This document shows positions 50,723 through 63,813 of a stretch of 64,000 nt of DNA, one piece after another; within the stretch, counting starts at the first letter, position 1; each line of letters begins with the position of its first letter. The notes below the pieces were generated by a model. That model searched no databases. It was not told where the DNA came from and saw only the letters and a list, made by a program, of their open reading frames with translations. The translations under genes and the position numbers were made by a program. The DNA is from Loripinus fragilis (lineage: Eukaryota; Mollusca; Bivalvia; Lucinida; Lucinidae): assembly GCA_964019695.1 (NCBI GenBank), contig OZ026531.1, positions 8,937,701 to 9,001,700 on the forward strand. The letters run 5' to 3'.

Positions 50723-52358
50723 GTGCCAGAAGTTAGCCCCCGACCAGAGCTTCATTGTGAGGCATTGCGTAAAATTTTCCGTCCCCCGAGTGCCGAGCAA
50801 TAGCCCCTGAAAGGGCTTTCGGCACAATTTTCACGCCCTTATTTGAGCCACTTGTAGCCGAAGGAATTTTGCGCAAATGACTGAGAGGTGCTCCTGGGCA
50901 CTGCTCATCACTTTGCAATAGGTTCCGGGGCTTTTCGCGAAGGTCGCGTTTTCTCAAACTTTGAGGGCATTAGTGGGTGGGGTGTGAAAACCTCCGAATG
51001 CATGGTTCTCAGCTCCTGCTGTGGGCAGCAAGCCAATTTTTTTTCCAAAATGTTGACCTATAAAAGAGCTTACTCGGGTGTGAAAATTATCATTGTGCGC
51101 GCGCGCCCCGGACCGCAATTATGATATTTCCTGTTTTCCCATAGGGCCCAAGGCAAATGGGGATAGCGGTTGTACGCGCTTTCTAAGGCTCTGATCGCTT
51201 TTAGATTTTGCACGCGGATAGGGCCAACAGAGGCGCAGGTATTGCCATGCGCACCCGCCCGCAACAATGTTTCGATACCGAGTTATCGGGGTGTGGAAGT
51301 CCGCCGCCCCGAAGCTTTACGCGCTTCCGTCTCGCGAACTACTATTTTCATCATGCCCACACGGGCATCAGTTTGTAGTACCGGAGGCCGTCTACAAATG
51401 GTGAAAATTTCAAAGCGTTCCGTCGGGAAATTAAAAAGTTATGAGCATTAGAAGATCTTCCCATTAGGCCCCATTAGGCCACAGTAGCCGATCCGGCCTA
51501 AAACTTGCGCGGGTCACTTTCACGGACGGGCTCGAAACTGGTGCCAGAAGTTAGCCCCCGACCAGAGCTTCATTGTGAGGCATTGCGTAAAATTTTCCGT
51601 CCCCCGAGTGCCGAGCAATAGCCCCTGAAAGGGCTTTCGGCACAATTTTCACGCCCTTATTTGAGCCACTTGTAGCCGAAGGAATTTTGCGCAAATGACT
51701 GAGAGGTGCTCCTGGGCACTGCTCATCACTTTGCAATAGGTTCCGGGGCTTTTCGCGAAGGTCGCGTTTTCTCAAACTTTGAGGGCATTAGTGGGTGGGG
51801 TGTGAAAACCTCCGAATGCATGGTTCTCAGCTCCTGCTGTGGGCAGCAAGCCAATTTTTTTTCCAAAATGTTGACCTATAAAAGAGCTTACTCGGGTGTG
51901 AAAATTATCATTGTGCGCGCGCGCCCCGGACCGCAATTATGATATTTCCTGTTTTCCCATAGGGCCCAAGGCAAATGGGGATAGCGGTTGTACGCGCTTT
52001 CTAAGGCTCTGATCGCTTTTAGATTTTGCACGCGGATAGGGCCAACAGAGGCGCAGGTATTGCCATGCGCACCCGCCCGCAACAATGTTTCGATACCGAG
52101 TTATCGGGGTGTGGAAGTCCGCCGCCCCGAAGCTTTACGCGCTTCCGTCTCGCGAACTACTATTTTCATCATGCCCACACGGGCATCAGTTTGTAGTACC
52201 GGAGGCCGTCTACAAATGGTGAAAATTTCAAAGCGTTCCGTCGGGAAATTAAAAAGTTATGAGCATTAGAAGATCTTCCCATTAGGCCCCATTAGGCCAC
52301 AGTAGCCGATCCGGCCTAAAACTTGCGCGGGTCACTTTCACGGACGGGCTCGAAACTG

Positions 52359-53177
52359 GTGCCAGAAGTTAGCCCCCGACCAGAGCTTCATTGTGAGGCA
52401 TTGCGTAAAATTTTCCGTCCCCCGAGTGCCGAGCAATAGCCCCTGAAAGGGCTTTCGGCACAATTTTCACGCCCTTATTTGAGCCACTTGTAGCCGAAGG
52501 AATTTTGCGCAAATGACTGAGAGGTGCTCCTGGGCACTGCTCATCACTTTGCAATAGGTTCCGGGGCTTTTCGCGAAGGTCGCGTTTTTCTCAAACTTTG
52601 AGGGCATTAGTGGGTGGGGTGTGAAAACCTCCGAATGCATGGTTCTCAGCTCCTGCTGTGGGCAGCAAGCCAATTTTTTTTCCAAAATGTTGACCTATAA
52701 AAGAGCTTACTCGGGTGTGAAAATTATCATTGTGCGCGCGCGCCCCGGACCGCAATTATGATATTTCCTGTTTTCCCATAGGGCCCAAGGCAAATGGGGA
52801 TAGCGGTTGTACGCGCTTTCTAAGGCTCTGATCGCTTTTAGATTTTGCACGCGGATAGGGCCAACAGAGGCGCAGGTATTGCCATGCGCACCCGCCCGCA
52901 ACAATGTTTCGATACCGAGTTATCGGGGTGTGGAAGTCCGCCGCCCCGAAGCTTTACGCGCTTCCGTCTCGCGAACTACTATTTTCATCATGCCCACACG
53001 GGCATCAGTTTGTAGTACCGGAGGCCGTCTACAAATGGTGAAAATTTCAAAGCGTTCCGTCGGGAAATTAAAAAGTTATGAGCATTAGAAGATCTTCCCA
53101 TTAGGCCCCATTAGGCCACAGTAGCCGATCCGGCCTAAAACTTGCGCGGGTCACTTTCACGGACGGGCTCGAAACTG
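52359..53177. repeat. Unit 65, 819 bp (T5 variant)
   Basis: Five T instead of four at 52585-52589. Units 71 and 74 carry the same insertion (57494-57498 and 59949-59953). The unit is otherwise consensus-like. The insertion breaks two of the chance open frames, yet has been copied. Confidence 0.9.
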
Positions 53178-53995
53178 GTGCCAGAAGTTAGCCCCCGACC
53201 AGAGCTTCATTGTGAGGCATTGCGTAAAATTTTCCGTCCCCCGAGTGCCGAGCAATAGCCCCTGAAAGGGCTTTCGGCACAATTTTCACGCCCTTATTTG
53301 AGCCACTTGTAGCCGAAGGAATTTTGCGCAAATGACTGAGAGGTGCTCCTGGGCACTGCTCATCACTTTGCAATAGGTTCCGGGGCTTTTCGCGAAGGTC
53401 GCGTTTTCTCAAACTTTGAGGGCATTAGTGGGTGGGGTGTGAAAACCTCCGAATGCATGGTTCTCAGCTCCTGCTGTGGGCAGCAAGCCAATTTTTTTTC
53501 CAAAATGTTGACCTATAAAAGAGCTTACTCGGGTGTGAAAATTATCATTGTGCGCGCGCGCCCCGGACCGCAATTATGATATTTCCTGTTTTCCCATAGG
53601 GCCCAAGGCAAATGGGGATAGCGGTTGTACGCGCTTTCTAAGGCTCTGATCGCTTTTAGATTTTGCACGCGGATAGGGCCAACAGAGGCGCAGGTATTGC
53701 CATGCGCACCCGCCCGCAACAATGTTTCGATACCGAGTTATCGGGGTGTGGAAGTCCGCCGCCCCGAAGCTTTACGCGCTTCCGTCTCGCGAACTACTAT
53801 TTTCATCATGCCCACACGGGCATCAGTTTGTAGTACCGGAGGCCGTCTACAAATGGTGAAAATTTCAAAGCGTTCCGTCGGGAAATTAAAAAGTTATGAG
53901 CATTAGAAGATCTTCCCATTAGGCCCCATTAGGCCACAGTAGCCGATCCGGCCTAAAACTTGCGCGGGTCACTTTCACGGACGGGCTCGAAACTG

Positions 53996-55631
53996 GTGCC
54001 AGAAGTTAGCCCCCGACCAGAGCTTCATTGTGAGGCATTGCGTAAAATTTTCCGTCCCCCGAGTGCCGAGCAATAGCCCCTGAAAGGGCTTTCGGCACAA
54101 TTTTCACGCCCTTATTTGAGCCACTTGTAGCCGAAGGAATTTTGCGCAAATGACTGAGAGGTGCTCCTGGGCACTGCTCATCACTTTGCAATAGGTTCCG
54201 GGGCTTTTCGCGAAGGTCGCGTTTTCTCAAACTTTGAGGGCATTAGTGGGTGGGGTGTGAAAACCTCCGAATGCATGGTTCTCAGCTCCTGCTGTGGGCA
54301 GCAAGCCAATTTTTTTTCCAAAATGTTGACCTATAAAAGAGCTTACTCGGGTGTGAAAATTATCATTGTGCGCGCGCGCCCCGGACCGCAATTATGATAT
54401 TTCCTGTTTTCCCATAGGGCCCAAGGCAAATGGGGATAGTGGTTGTACGCGCTTTCTAAGGCTCTGATCGCTTTTAGATTTTGCACGCGGATAGGGCCAA
54501 CAGAGGCGCAGGTATTGCCATGCGCACCCGCCCGCAACAATGTTTCGATACCGAGTTATCGGGGTGTGGAAGTCCGCCGCCCCGAAGCTTTACGCGCTTC
54601 CGTCTCGCGAACTACTATTTTCATCATGCCCACACGGGCATCAGTTTGTAGTACCGGAGGCCGTCTACAAATGGTGAAAATTTCAAAGTGTTCCGTCGGG
54701 AAATTAAAAAGTTATGAGCATTAGAAGATCTTCCCATTAGGCCCCATTAGGCCTCAGTAGCCGATCCGGCCTAAAACTTGCGCGGGTCACTTTCACGGAC
54801 AGGCTCGAAACTGGTGCCAGAAGTTAGCCCCCGACCAGAGCTTCATTGTGAGGCATTGCGTAAAATTTTCCGTCCCCCGAGTGCCAAGCAATAGCCCCTG
54901 AAAGGGCTTTCGGCACAATTTTCACGCCCTTATTTGAGCCACTTGAAGCCGAAGGAATTTTGCGCAAATGACTGAGAGGTGCTCCTGGGCACTGCTCATC
55001 ACTTTGCAATAGGTTCCGGGGCTTTTCGCGAAGGTCGCGTTTTCTCAAACTTTGAGGGCATTAGTGGGTGGGGTGTGAAAACCTCCGAATGCATGGTTCT
55101 CATCTCCTGCTGTGGGCAGCAAGCCAATTTTTTTTCCAAAATGTTGACCTATAAAAGAGCTTACTCGGGTGTGAAAATTATCATTGTGCACGCGCGCCCT
55201 GGACCGCAATTATGATATTTCCTGTTTTCCCATAGGGCCCAAGGCAAATGGGGATAGCGGTTGTACGCGCTTTCTAAGGCTCTGATCGCTTTTAGATTTT
55301 GCACGCGGATAGGGCCAACAGAGGCGCAGGTATTGCCATGCGCACCCGCCCGCAACAATGTTTCGATACCGAGTTATCGGGGTGTGGAAGTCCGCCGCCC
55401 CGAAGCTTTACGCGCTTCCATCTCGCGAACTACTATTTTCATCATGCCCACACGGGCATCAGTTTGTAGTACCGGAGGCCGTCTACAAATGGTGAAAATT
55501 TCAAAGCGTTCCGTCGGGAAATTAAAAAGTTATGAGCATTAGAAGATCTTCCCATTAGGCCCCATTAGGCCACAGTAGCCGATCCGGCCTAAAACTTGCG
55601 CGGGTCACTTTCACGGACGGGCTCGAAACTG
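53996..55631. repeat. Units 67-68, first copy of a nine-unit duplication
   Basis: Unit 67 has T at 445 (54440), T at 694 (54689), T at 759 (54754) and A at 806 (54801). Unit 68 has A at 73 (54886), A at 133 (54946), T at 290 (55103), A at 377 (55190), T at 387 (55200) and A at 607 (55420). The first six markers recur in order in units 76-77 at a shift of 7364 bp; the last four do not. Confidence 0.88.
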
Positions 55632-56449
55632 GTGCCAGAAGTTAGTCCCCGACCAGAGCTTCATTGTGAGGCATTGCGTAAAATTTTCCGTCCCCCGAGT
55701 GCCGAGCAATAGCCCCTGAAAGGGCTTTCGGCACAATTTTCACGCCCTTATTTGAGCCACTTGTAGCCGAAGGAATTTTGCGCAAATGACTGAGAGGTGC
55801 TCCTGGGCACTGCTCATCACTTTGCAATAGGTTCCGGGGCTTTTCGCGAAGGTCGCTTTTTCTCAAACTTTGAGGGCATTAGTGGGTGGGGTGTGAAAAC
55901 CTCCGAATGCATGGTTCTCAGCTCCTGCTGTGGGCAGCAAGCCAATTTTTTTTCCAAAATGTTGACCTATAAAAGAGCTTACTCGGGTGTGAAAATTATC
56001 ATTGTGCGCGCGCGCCCCGGACCGCAATTATGATATTTCCTGTTTTCCCATAGGGCCCAAGGCAAATGGGGATAGCGGTTGTACGCGCTTTCTAAGGCTC
56101 TGATCGCTTTTAGATTTTGCACGCGGATAGGGCCAACAGAGGCGCAGGTATTGCCATGCGCACCCGCCCGCAACAATGTTTCGATACCGAGTTATCGGGG
56201 TGTGGAAGTCCGCCGCCCCGAAGCTTTACGCGCTTCCGTCTCGCGAACTACTATTTTCATCATGCCCACACGGGCATCAGTTTGTAGTACCGGAGGCCGT
56301 CTACAAATGGTGAAAATTTCAAAGCGTTCCGTCGGGAAATTAAAAAGTTATGAGCATTAGAAGATCTTCCCATTAGGCCCCATTAGGCCACAGTAGCCGA
56401 TCCGGCCTAAAACTTGCGCGGGTCACTTTCACGGACGGGCTCGAAACTG
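55632..56449. repeat. Unit 69, second copy of unit 62
   Basis: T at unit position 15 (55646) and T at 226 (55857) match unit 62 exactly. From here to the next T5 unit (71) there are two units, whereas from unit 62 to unit 65 there are three. One unit was therefore lost or gained between the two blocks. Confidence 0.88.
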
Positions 56450-57267
56450 GTGCCAGAAGTTAGCCCCCGACCAGAGCTTCATTGTGAGGCATTGCGTAAA
56501 ATTTTCCGTCCCCCGAGTGCCGAGCAATAGCCCCTGAAAGGGCTTTCGGCACAATTTTCACGCCCTTATTTGAGCCACTTGTAGCCGAAGGAATTTTGCG
56601 CAAATGACTGAGAGGTGCTCCTGGGCACTGCTCATCACTTTGCAATAGGTTCCGGGGCTTTTCGCGAAGGTCGCGTTTTCTCAAACTTTGAGGGCATTAG
56701 TGGGTGGGGTGTGAAAACCTCCGAATGCATGGTTCTCAGCTCCTGCTGTGGGCAGCAAGCCAATTTTTTTTCCAAAATGTTGACCTATAAAAGAGCTTAC
56801 TCGGGTGTGAAAATTATCATTGTGCGCGCGCGCCCCGGACCGCAATTATGATATTTCCTGTTTTCCCATAGGGCCCAAGGCAAATGGGGATAGCGGTTGT
56901 ACGCGCTTTCTAAGGCTCTGATCGCTTTTAGATTTTGCACGCGGATAGGGCCAACAGAGGCGCAGGTATTGCCATGCGCACCCGCCCGCAACAATGTTTC
57001 GATACCGAGTTATCGGGGTGTGGAAGTCCGCCGCCCCGAAGCTTTACGCGCTTCCGTCTCGCGAACTACTATTTTCATCATGCCCACACGGGCATCAGTT
57101 TGTAGTACCGGAGGCCGTCTACAAATGGTGAAAATTTCAAAGCGTTCCGTCGGGAAATTAAAAAGTTATGAGCATTAGAAGATCTTCCCATTAGGCCCCA
57201 TTAGGCCACAGTAGCCGATCCGGCCTAAAACTTGCGCGGGTCACTTTCACGGACGGGCTCGAAACTG

Positions 57268-58904
57268 GTGCCAGAAGTTAGCCCCCGACCAGAGCTTCAT
57301 TGTGAGGCATTGCGTAAAATTTTCCGTCCCCCGAGTGCCGAGCAATAGCCCCTGAAAGGGCTTTCGGCACAATTTTCACGCCCTTATTTGAGCCACTTGT
57401 AGCCGAAGGAATTTTGCGCAAATGACTGAGAGGTGCTCCTGGGCACTGCTCATCACTTTGCAATAGGTTCCGGGGCTTTTCGCGAAGGTCGCGTTTTTCT
57501 CAAACTTTGAGGGCATTAGTGGGTGGGGTGTGAAAACCTCCGAATGCATGGTTCTCAGCTCCTGCTGTGGGCAGCAAGCCAATTTTTTTTCCAAAATGTT
57601 GACCTATAAAAGAGCTTACTCGGGTGTGAAAATTATCATTGTGCGCGCGCGCCCCGGACCGCAATTATGATATTTCCTGTTTTCCCATAGGGCCCAAGGC
57701 AAATGGGGATAGCGGTTGTACGCGCTTTCTAAGGCTCTGATCGCTTTTAGATTTTGCACGCGGATAGGGCCAACAGAGGCGCAGGTATTGCCATGCGCAC
57801 CCGCCCGCAACAATGTTTCGATACCGAGTTATCGGGGTGTGGAAGTCCGCCGCCCCGAAGCTTTACGCGCTTCCGTCTCGCGAACTACTATTTTCATCAT
57901 GCCCACACGGGCATCAGTTTGTAGTACCGGAGGCCGTCTACAAATGGTGAAAATTTCAAAGCGTTCCGTCGGGAAATTAAAAAGTTATGAGCATTAGAAG
58001 ATCTTCCCATTAGGCCCCATTAGGCCACAGTAGCCGATCCGGCCTAAAACTTGCGCGGGTCACTTTCACGGACGGGCTCGAAACTGGTGCCAGAAGTTAG
58101 CCCCCGACCAGAGCTTCATTGTGAGGCATTGCGTAAAATTTTCCGTCCCCCGAGTGCCGAGCAATAGCCCCTGAAAGGGCTTTCGGCACAATTTTCACGC
58201 CCTTATTTGAGCCACTTGTAGCCGAAGGAATTTTGCGCAAATGACTGAGAGGTGCTCCTGGGCACTGCTCATCACTTTGCAATAGGTTCCGGGGCTTTTC
58301 GCGAAGGTCGCGTTTTCTCAAACTTTGAGGGCATTAGTGGGTGGGGTGTGAAAACCTCCGAATGCATGGTTCTCAGCTCCTGCTGTGGGCAGCAAGCCAA
58401 TTTTTTTTCCAAAATGTTGACCTATAAAAGAGCTTACTCGGGTGTGAAAATTATCATTGTGCGCGCGCGCCCCGGACCGCAATTATGATATTTCCTGTTT
58501 TCCCATAGGGCCCAAGGCAAATGGGGATAGCGGTTGTACGCGCTTTCTAAGGCTCTGATCGCTTTTAGATTTTGCACGCGGATAGGGCCAACAGAGGCGC
58601 AGGTATTGCCATGCGCACCCGCCCGCAACAATGTTTCAATACCGAGTTATCGGGGTGTGGAAGTCCGCCGCCCCGAAGCTTTACGCGCTTCCGTCTCGCG
58701 AACTACTATTTTCATCATGCCCACACGGGCATCAGTTTGTAGTACCGGAGGCCGTCTACAAATGGTGAAAATTTCAAAGCGTTCCGTCGGGAAATTAAAA
58801 AGTTATGAGCATTAGAAGATCTTCCCATTAGGCCCCATTAGGCCACAGTAGCCGATCCGGCCTAAAACTTGCGCGGGTCACTTTCACGGACGGGCTCGAA
58901 ACTG
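57268..58904. repeat. Units 71-72, first copy of a three-unit duplication
   Basis: Unit 71 is 819 bp with the T5 insertion (57494-57498). Unit 72 has A at position 552 (58638). The same pair recurs as units 74-75 (59949 and 61093), shifted by 2455 bp, which is three units plus one base. Unit 66, which follows the first T5 unit (65), lacks the position-552 change, so that mutation arose after the first T5 copy was made. Confidence 0.88.
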
Positions 58905-59722
58905 GTGCCAGAAGTTAGCCCCCGACCAGAGCTTCATTGTGAGGCATTGCGTAAAATTTTCCGTCCCCCGAGTGCCGAGCAATAGCCCCTGAAAGGGCTT
59001 TCGGCACAATTTTCACGCCCTTATTTGAGCCACTTGTAGCCGAAGGAATTTTGCGCAAATGACTGAGAGGTGCTCCTGGGCACTGCTCATCACTTTGCAA
59101 TAGGTTCCGGGGCTTTTCGCGAAGGTCGCGTTTTCTCAAACTTTGAGGGCATTAGTGGGTGGGGTGTGAAAACCTCCGAATGCATGGTTCTCAGCTCCTG
59201 CTGTGGGCAGCAAGCCAATTTTTTTTCCAAAATGTTGACCTATAAAAGAGCTTACTCGGGTGTGAAAATTATCATTGTGCGCGCGCGCCCCGGACCGCAA
59301 TTATGATATTTCCTGTTTTCCCATAGGGCCCAAGGCAAATGGGGATAGCGGTTGTACGCGCTTTCTAAGGCTCTGATCGCTTTTAGATTTTGCACGCGGA
59401 TAGGGCCAACAGAGGCGCAGGTATTGCCATGCGCACCCGCCCGCAACAATGTTTCGATACCGAGTTATCGGGGTGTGGAAGTCCGCCGCCCCGAAGCTTT
59501 ACGCGCTTCCGTCTCGCGAACTACTATTTTCATCATGCCCACACGGGCATCAGTTTGTAGTACCGGAGGCCGTCTACAAATGGTGAAAATTTCAAAGCGT
59601 TCCGTCGGGAAATTAAAAAGTTATGAGCATTAGAAGATCTTCCCATTAGGCCCCATTAGGCCACAGTAGCCGATCCGGCCTAAAACTTGCGCGGGTCACT
59701 TTCACGGACGGGCTCGAAACTG

Positions 59723-61359
59723 GTGCCAGAAGTTAGCCCCCGACCAGAGCTTCATTGTGAGGCATTGCGTAAAATTTTCCGTCCCCCGAGTGCCGAGCAA
59801 TAGCCCCTGAAAGGGCTTTCGGCACAATTTTCACGCCCTTATTTGAGCCACTTGTAGCCGAAGGAATTTTGCGCAAATGACTGAGAGGTGCTCCTGGGCA
59901 CTGCTCATCACTTTGCAATAGGTTCCGGGGCTTTTCGCGAAGGTCGCGTTTTTCTCAAACTTTGAGGGCATTAGTGGGTGGGGTGTGAAAACCTCCGAAT
60001 GCATGGTTCTCAGCTCCTGCTGTGGGCAGCAAGCCAATTTTTTTTCCAAAATGTTGACCTATAAAAGAGCTTACTCGGGTGTGAAAATTATCATTGTGCG
60101 CGCGCGCCCCGGACCGCAATTATGATATTTCCTGTTTTCCCATAGGGCCCAAGGCAAATGGGGATAGCGGTTGTACGCGCTTTCTAAGGCTCTGATCGCT
60201 TTTAGATTTTGCACGCGGATAGGGCCAACAGAGGCGCAGGTATTGCCATGCGCACCCGCCCGCAACAATGTTTCGATACCGAGTTATCGGGGTGTGGAAG
60301 TCCGCCGCCCCGAAGCTTTACGCGCTTCCGTCTCGCGAACTACTATTTTCATCATGCCCACACGGGCATCAGTTTGTAGTACCGGAGGCCGTCTACAAAT
60401 GGTGAAAATTTCAAAGCGTTCCGTCGGGAAATTAAAAAGTTATGAGCATTAGAAGATCTTCCCATTAGGCCCCATTAGGCCACAGTAGCCGATCCGGCCT
60501 AAAACTTGCGCGGGTCACTTTCACGGACGGGCTCGAAACTGGTGCCAGAAGTTAGCCCCCGACCAGAGCTTCATTGTGAGGCATTGCGTAAAATTTTCCG
60601 TCCCCCGAGTGCCGAGCAATAGCCCCTGAAAGGGCTTTCGGCACAATTTTCACGCCCTTATTTGAGCCACTTGTAGCCGAAGGAATTTTGCGCAAATGAC
60701 TGAGAGGTGCTCCTGGGCACTGCTCATCACTTTGCAATAGGTTCCGGGGCTTTTCGCGAAGGTCGCGTTTTCTCAAACTTTGAGGGCATTAGTGGGTGGG
60801 GTGTGAAAACCTCCGAATGCATGGTTCTCAGCTCCTGCTGTGGGCAGCAAGCCAATTTTTTTTCCAAAATGTTGACCTATAAAAGAGCTTACTCGGGTGT
60901 GAAAATTATCATTGTGCGCGCGCGCCCCGGACCGCAATTATGATATTTCCTGTTTTCCCATAGGGCCCAAGGCAAATGGGGATAGCGGTTGTACGCGCTT
61001 TCTAAGGCTCTGATCGCTTTTAGATTTTGCACGCGGATAGGGCCAACAGAGGCGCAGGTATTGCCATGCGCACCCGCCCGCAACAATGTTTCAATACCGA
61101 GTTATCGGGGTGTGGAAGTCCGCCGCCCCGAAGCTTTACGCGCTTCCGTCTCGCGAACTACTATTTTCATCATGCCCACACGGGCATCAGTTTGTAGTAC
61201 CGGAGGCCGTCTACAAATGGTGAAAATTTCAAAGCGTTCCGTCGGGAAATTAAAAAGTTATGAGCATTAGAAGATCTTCCCATTAGGCCCCATTAGGCCA
61301 CAGTAGCCGATCCGGCCTAAAACTTGCGCGGGTCACTTTCACGGACGGGCTCGAAACTG
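59723..61359. repeat. Units 74-75, second copy of a three-unit duplication
   Basis: Unit 74 is 819 bp with T5 at 59949-59953, and unit 75 has A at position 552 (61093). These are the same two markers, in the same order and spacing, as in units 71-72. Confidence 0.88.
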
Positions 61360-62995
61360 GTGCCAGAAGTTAGCCCCCGACCAGAGCTTCATTGTGAGGC
61401 ATTGCGTAAAATTTTCCGTCCCCCGAGTGCCGAGCAATAGCCCCTGAAAGGGCTTTCGGCACAATTTTCACGCCCTTATTTGAGCCACTTGTAGCCGAAG
61501 GAATTTTGCGCAAATGACTGAGAGGTGCTCCTGGGCACTGCTCATCACTTTGCAATAGGTTCCGGGGCTTTTCGCGAAGGTCGCGTTTTCTCAAACTTTG
61601 AGGGCATTAGTGGGTGGGGTGTGAAAACCTCCGAATGCATGGTTCTCAGCTCCTGCTGTGGGCAGCAAGCCAATTTTTTTTCCAAAATGTTGACCTATAA
61701 AAGAGCTTACTCGGGTGTGAAAATTATCATTGTGCGCGCGCGCCCCGGACCGCAATTATGATATTTCCTGTTTTCCCATAGGGCCCAAGGCAAATGGGGA
61801 TAGTGGTTGTACGCGCTTTCTAAGGCTCTGATCGCTTTTAGATTTTGCACGCGGATAGGGCCAACAGAGGCGCAGGTATTGCCATGCGCACCCGCCCGCA
61901 ACAATGTTTCGATACCGAGTTATCGGGGTGTGGAAGTCCGCCGCCCCGAAGCTTTACGCGCTTCCGTCTCGCGAACTACTATTTTCATCATGCCCACACG
62001 GGCATCAGTTTGTAGTACCGGAGGCCGTCTACAAATGGTGAAAATTTCAAAGTGTTCCGTCGGGAAATTAAAAAGTTATGAGCATTAGAAGATCTTCCCA
62101 TTAGGCCCCATTAGGCCTCAGTAGCCGATCCGGCCTAAAACTTGCGCGGGTCACTTTCACGGACAGGCTCGAAACTGGTGCCAGAAGTTAGCCCCCGACC
62201 AGAGCTTCATTGTGAGGCATTGCGTAAAATTTTCCGTCCCCCGAGTGCCAAGCAATAGCCCCTGAAAGGGCTTTCGGCACAATTTTCACGCCCTTATTTG
62301 AGCCACTTGAAGCCGAAGGAATTTTGCGCAAATGACTGAGAGGTGCTCCTGGGCACTGCTCATCACTTTGCAATAGGTTCCGGGGCTTTTCGCGAAGGTC
62401 GCGTTTTCTCAAACTTTGAGGGCATTAGTGGGTGGGGTGTGAAAACCTCCGAATGCATGGTTCTCAGCTCCTGCTGTGGGCAGCAAGCCAATTTTTTTTC
62501 CAAAATGTTGACCTATAAAAGAGCTTACTCGGGTGTGAAAATTATCATTGTGCGCGCGCGCCCCGGACCGCAATTATGATATTTCCTGTTTTCCCATAGG
62601 GCCCAAGGCAAATGGGGATAGCGGTTGTACGCGCTTTCTAAGGCTCTGATCGCTTTTAGATTTTGCACGCGGATAGGGCCAACAGAGGCGCAGGTATTGC
62701 CATGCGCACCCGCCCGCAACAATGTTTCGATACCGAGTTATCGGGGTGTGGAAGTCCGCCGCCCCGAAGCTTTACGCGCTTCCGTCTCGCGAACTACTAT
62801 TTTCATCATGCCCACACGGGCATCAGTTTGTAGTACCGGAGGCCGTCTACAAATGGTGAAAATTTCAAAGCGTTCCGTCGGGAAATTAAAAAGTTATGAG
62901 CATTAGAAGATCTTCCCATTAGGCCCCATTAGGCCACAGTAGCCGATCCGGCCTAAAACTTGCAAGGGGCACTTTCACGGACGGGCTCGAAACTG
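61360..62995. repeat. Units 76-77, second copy of units 67-68 with a breakpoint
   Basis: Unit 76 repeats the four markers of unit 67 (61804, 62053, 62118, 62165). Unit 77 repeats the first two markers of unit 68 (62250, 62310) and then is consensus at positions 290, 377, 387 and 607, so an exchange junction lies between unit positions 133 and 290 (about 62310-62467). Unit 77 also ends with three clustered private changes at 62964, 62965 and 62969. Confidence 0.88.
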
Positions 62996-63813
62996 GTGCC
63001 AGAAGTTAGCCCCCGACCAGAGCTTCATTGTGAGGCATTGCGTAAAATTTTCCGTCCCCCGAGTGCCGAGCAATAGCCCCTGAAAGGGCTTTCGGCACAA
63101 TTTTCACGCCCTTATTTGAGCCACTTGTAGCCGAAGGAATTTTGCGCAAATGACTGAGAGGTGCTCCTGGGCACTGCTCATCACTTTGCAATAGGTTCCG
63201 GGGCTTTTCGCGAAGGTCGCGTTTTCTCAAACTTTGAGGGCATTAGTGGGTGGGGTGTGAAAACCTCCGAATGCATGGTTCTCAGCTCCTGCTGTGGGCA
63301 GCAAGCCAATTTTTTTTCCAAAATGTTGACCTATAAAAGAGCTTACTCGGGTGTGAAAATTATCATTGTGCGCGCGCGCCCCGGACCGCAATTATGATAT
63401 TTCCTGTTTTCCCATAGGGCCCAAGGCAAATGGGGATAGCGGTTGTACGTGCTTTCTAAGGCTCTGATCGCTTTTAGATTTTGCACGCGGATAGGGCCAA
63501 CAGAGGCGCAGGTATTGCCATGCGCACCCGCCCGCAACAATGTTTCGATACCGAGTTATCGGGGTGTGGAAGTCCGCCGCCCCGAAGCTTTACGCGCTTC
63601 CGTCTCGCGAACTACTATTTTCATCATGCCCACACGGGCATCAGTTTGTAGTACCGGAGGCCGTCTACAAATGGTGAAAATTTCAAAGCGTTCCGTCGGG
63701 AAATTAAAAAGTTATGAGCATTAGAAGATCTTCCCATTAGGCCCCATTAGGCCACAGTAGCCGATCCGGCCTAAAACTTGCGCGGGTCACTTTCACGGAC
63801 GGGCTCGAAACTG
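62996..63813. repeat. Unit 78, last complete unit
   Basis: Consensus-like apart from T at unit position 455 (63450), shared only with unit 50 (40532). The site is a CpG, so recurrence of the mutation is a real alternative to shared descent. Confidence 0.88.
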
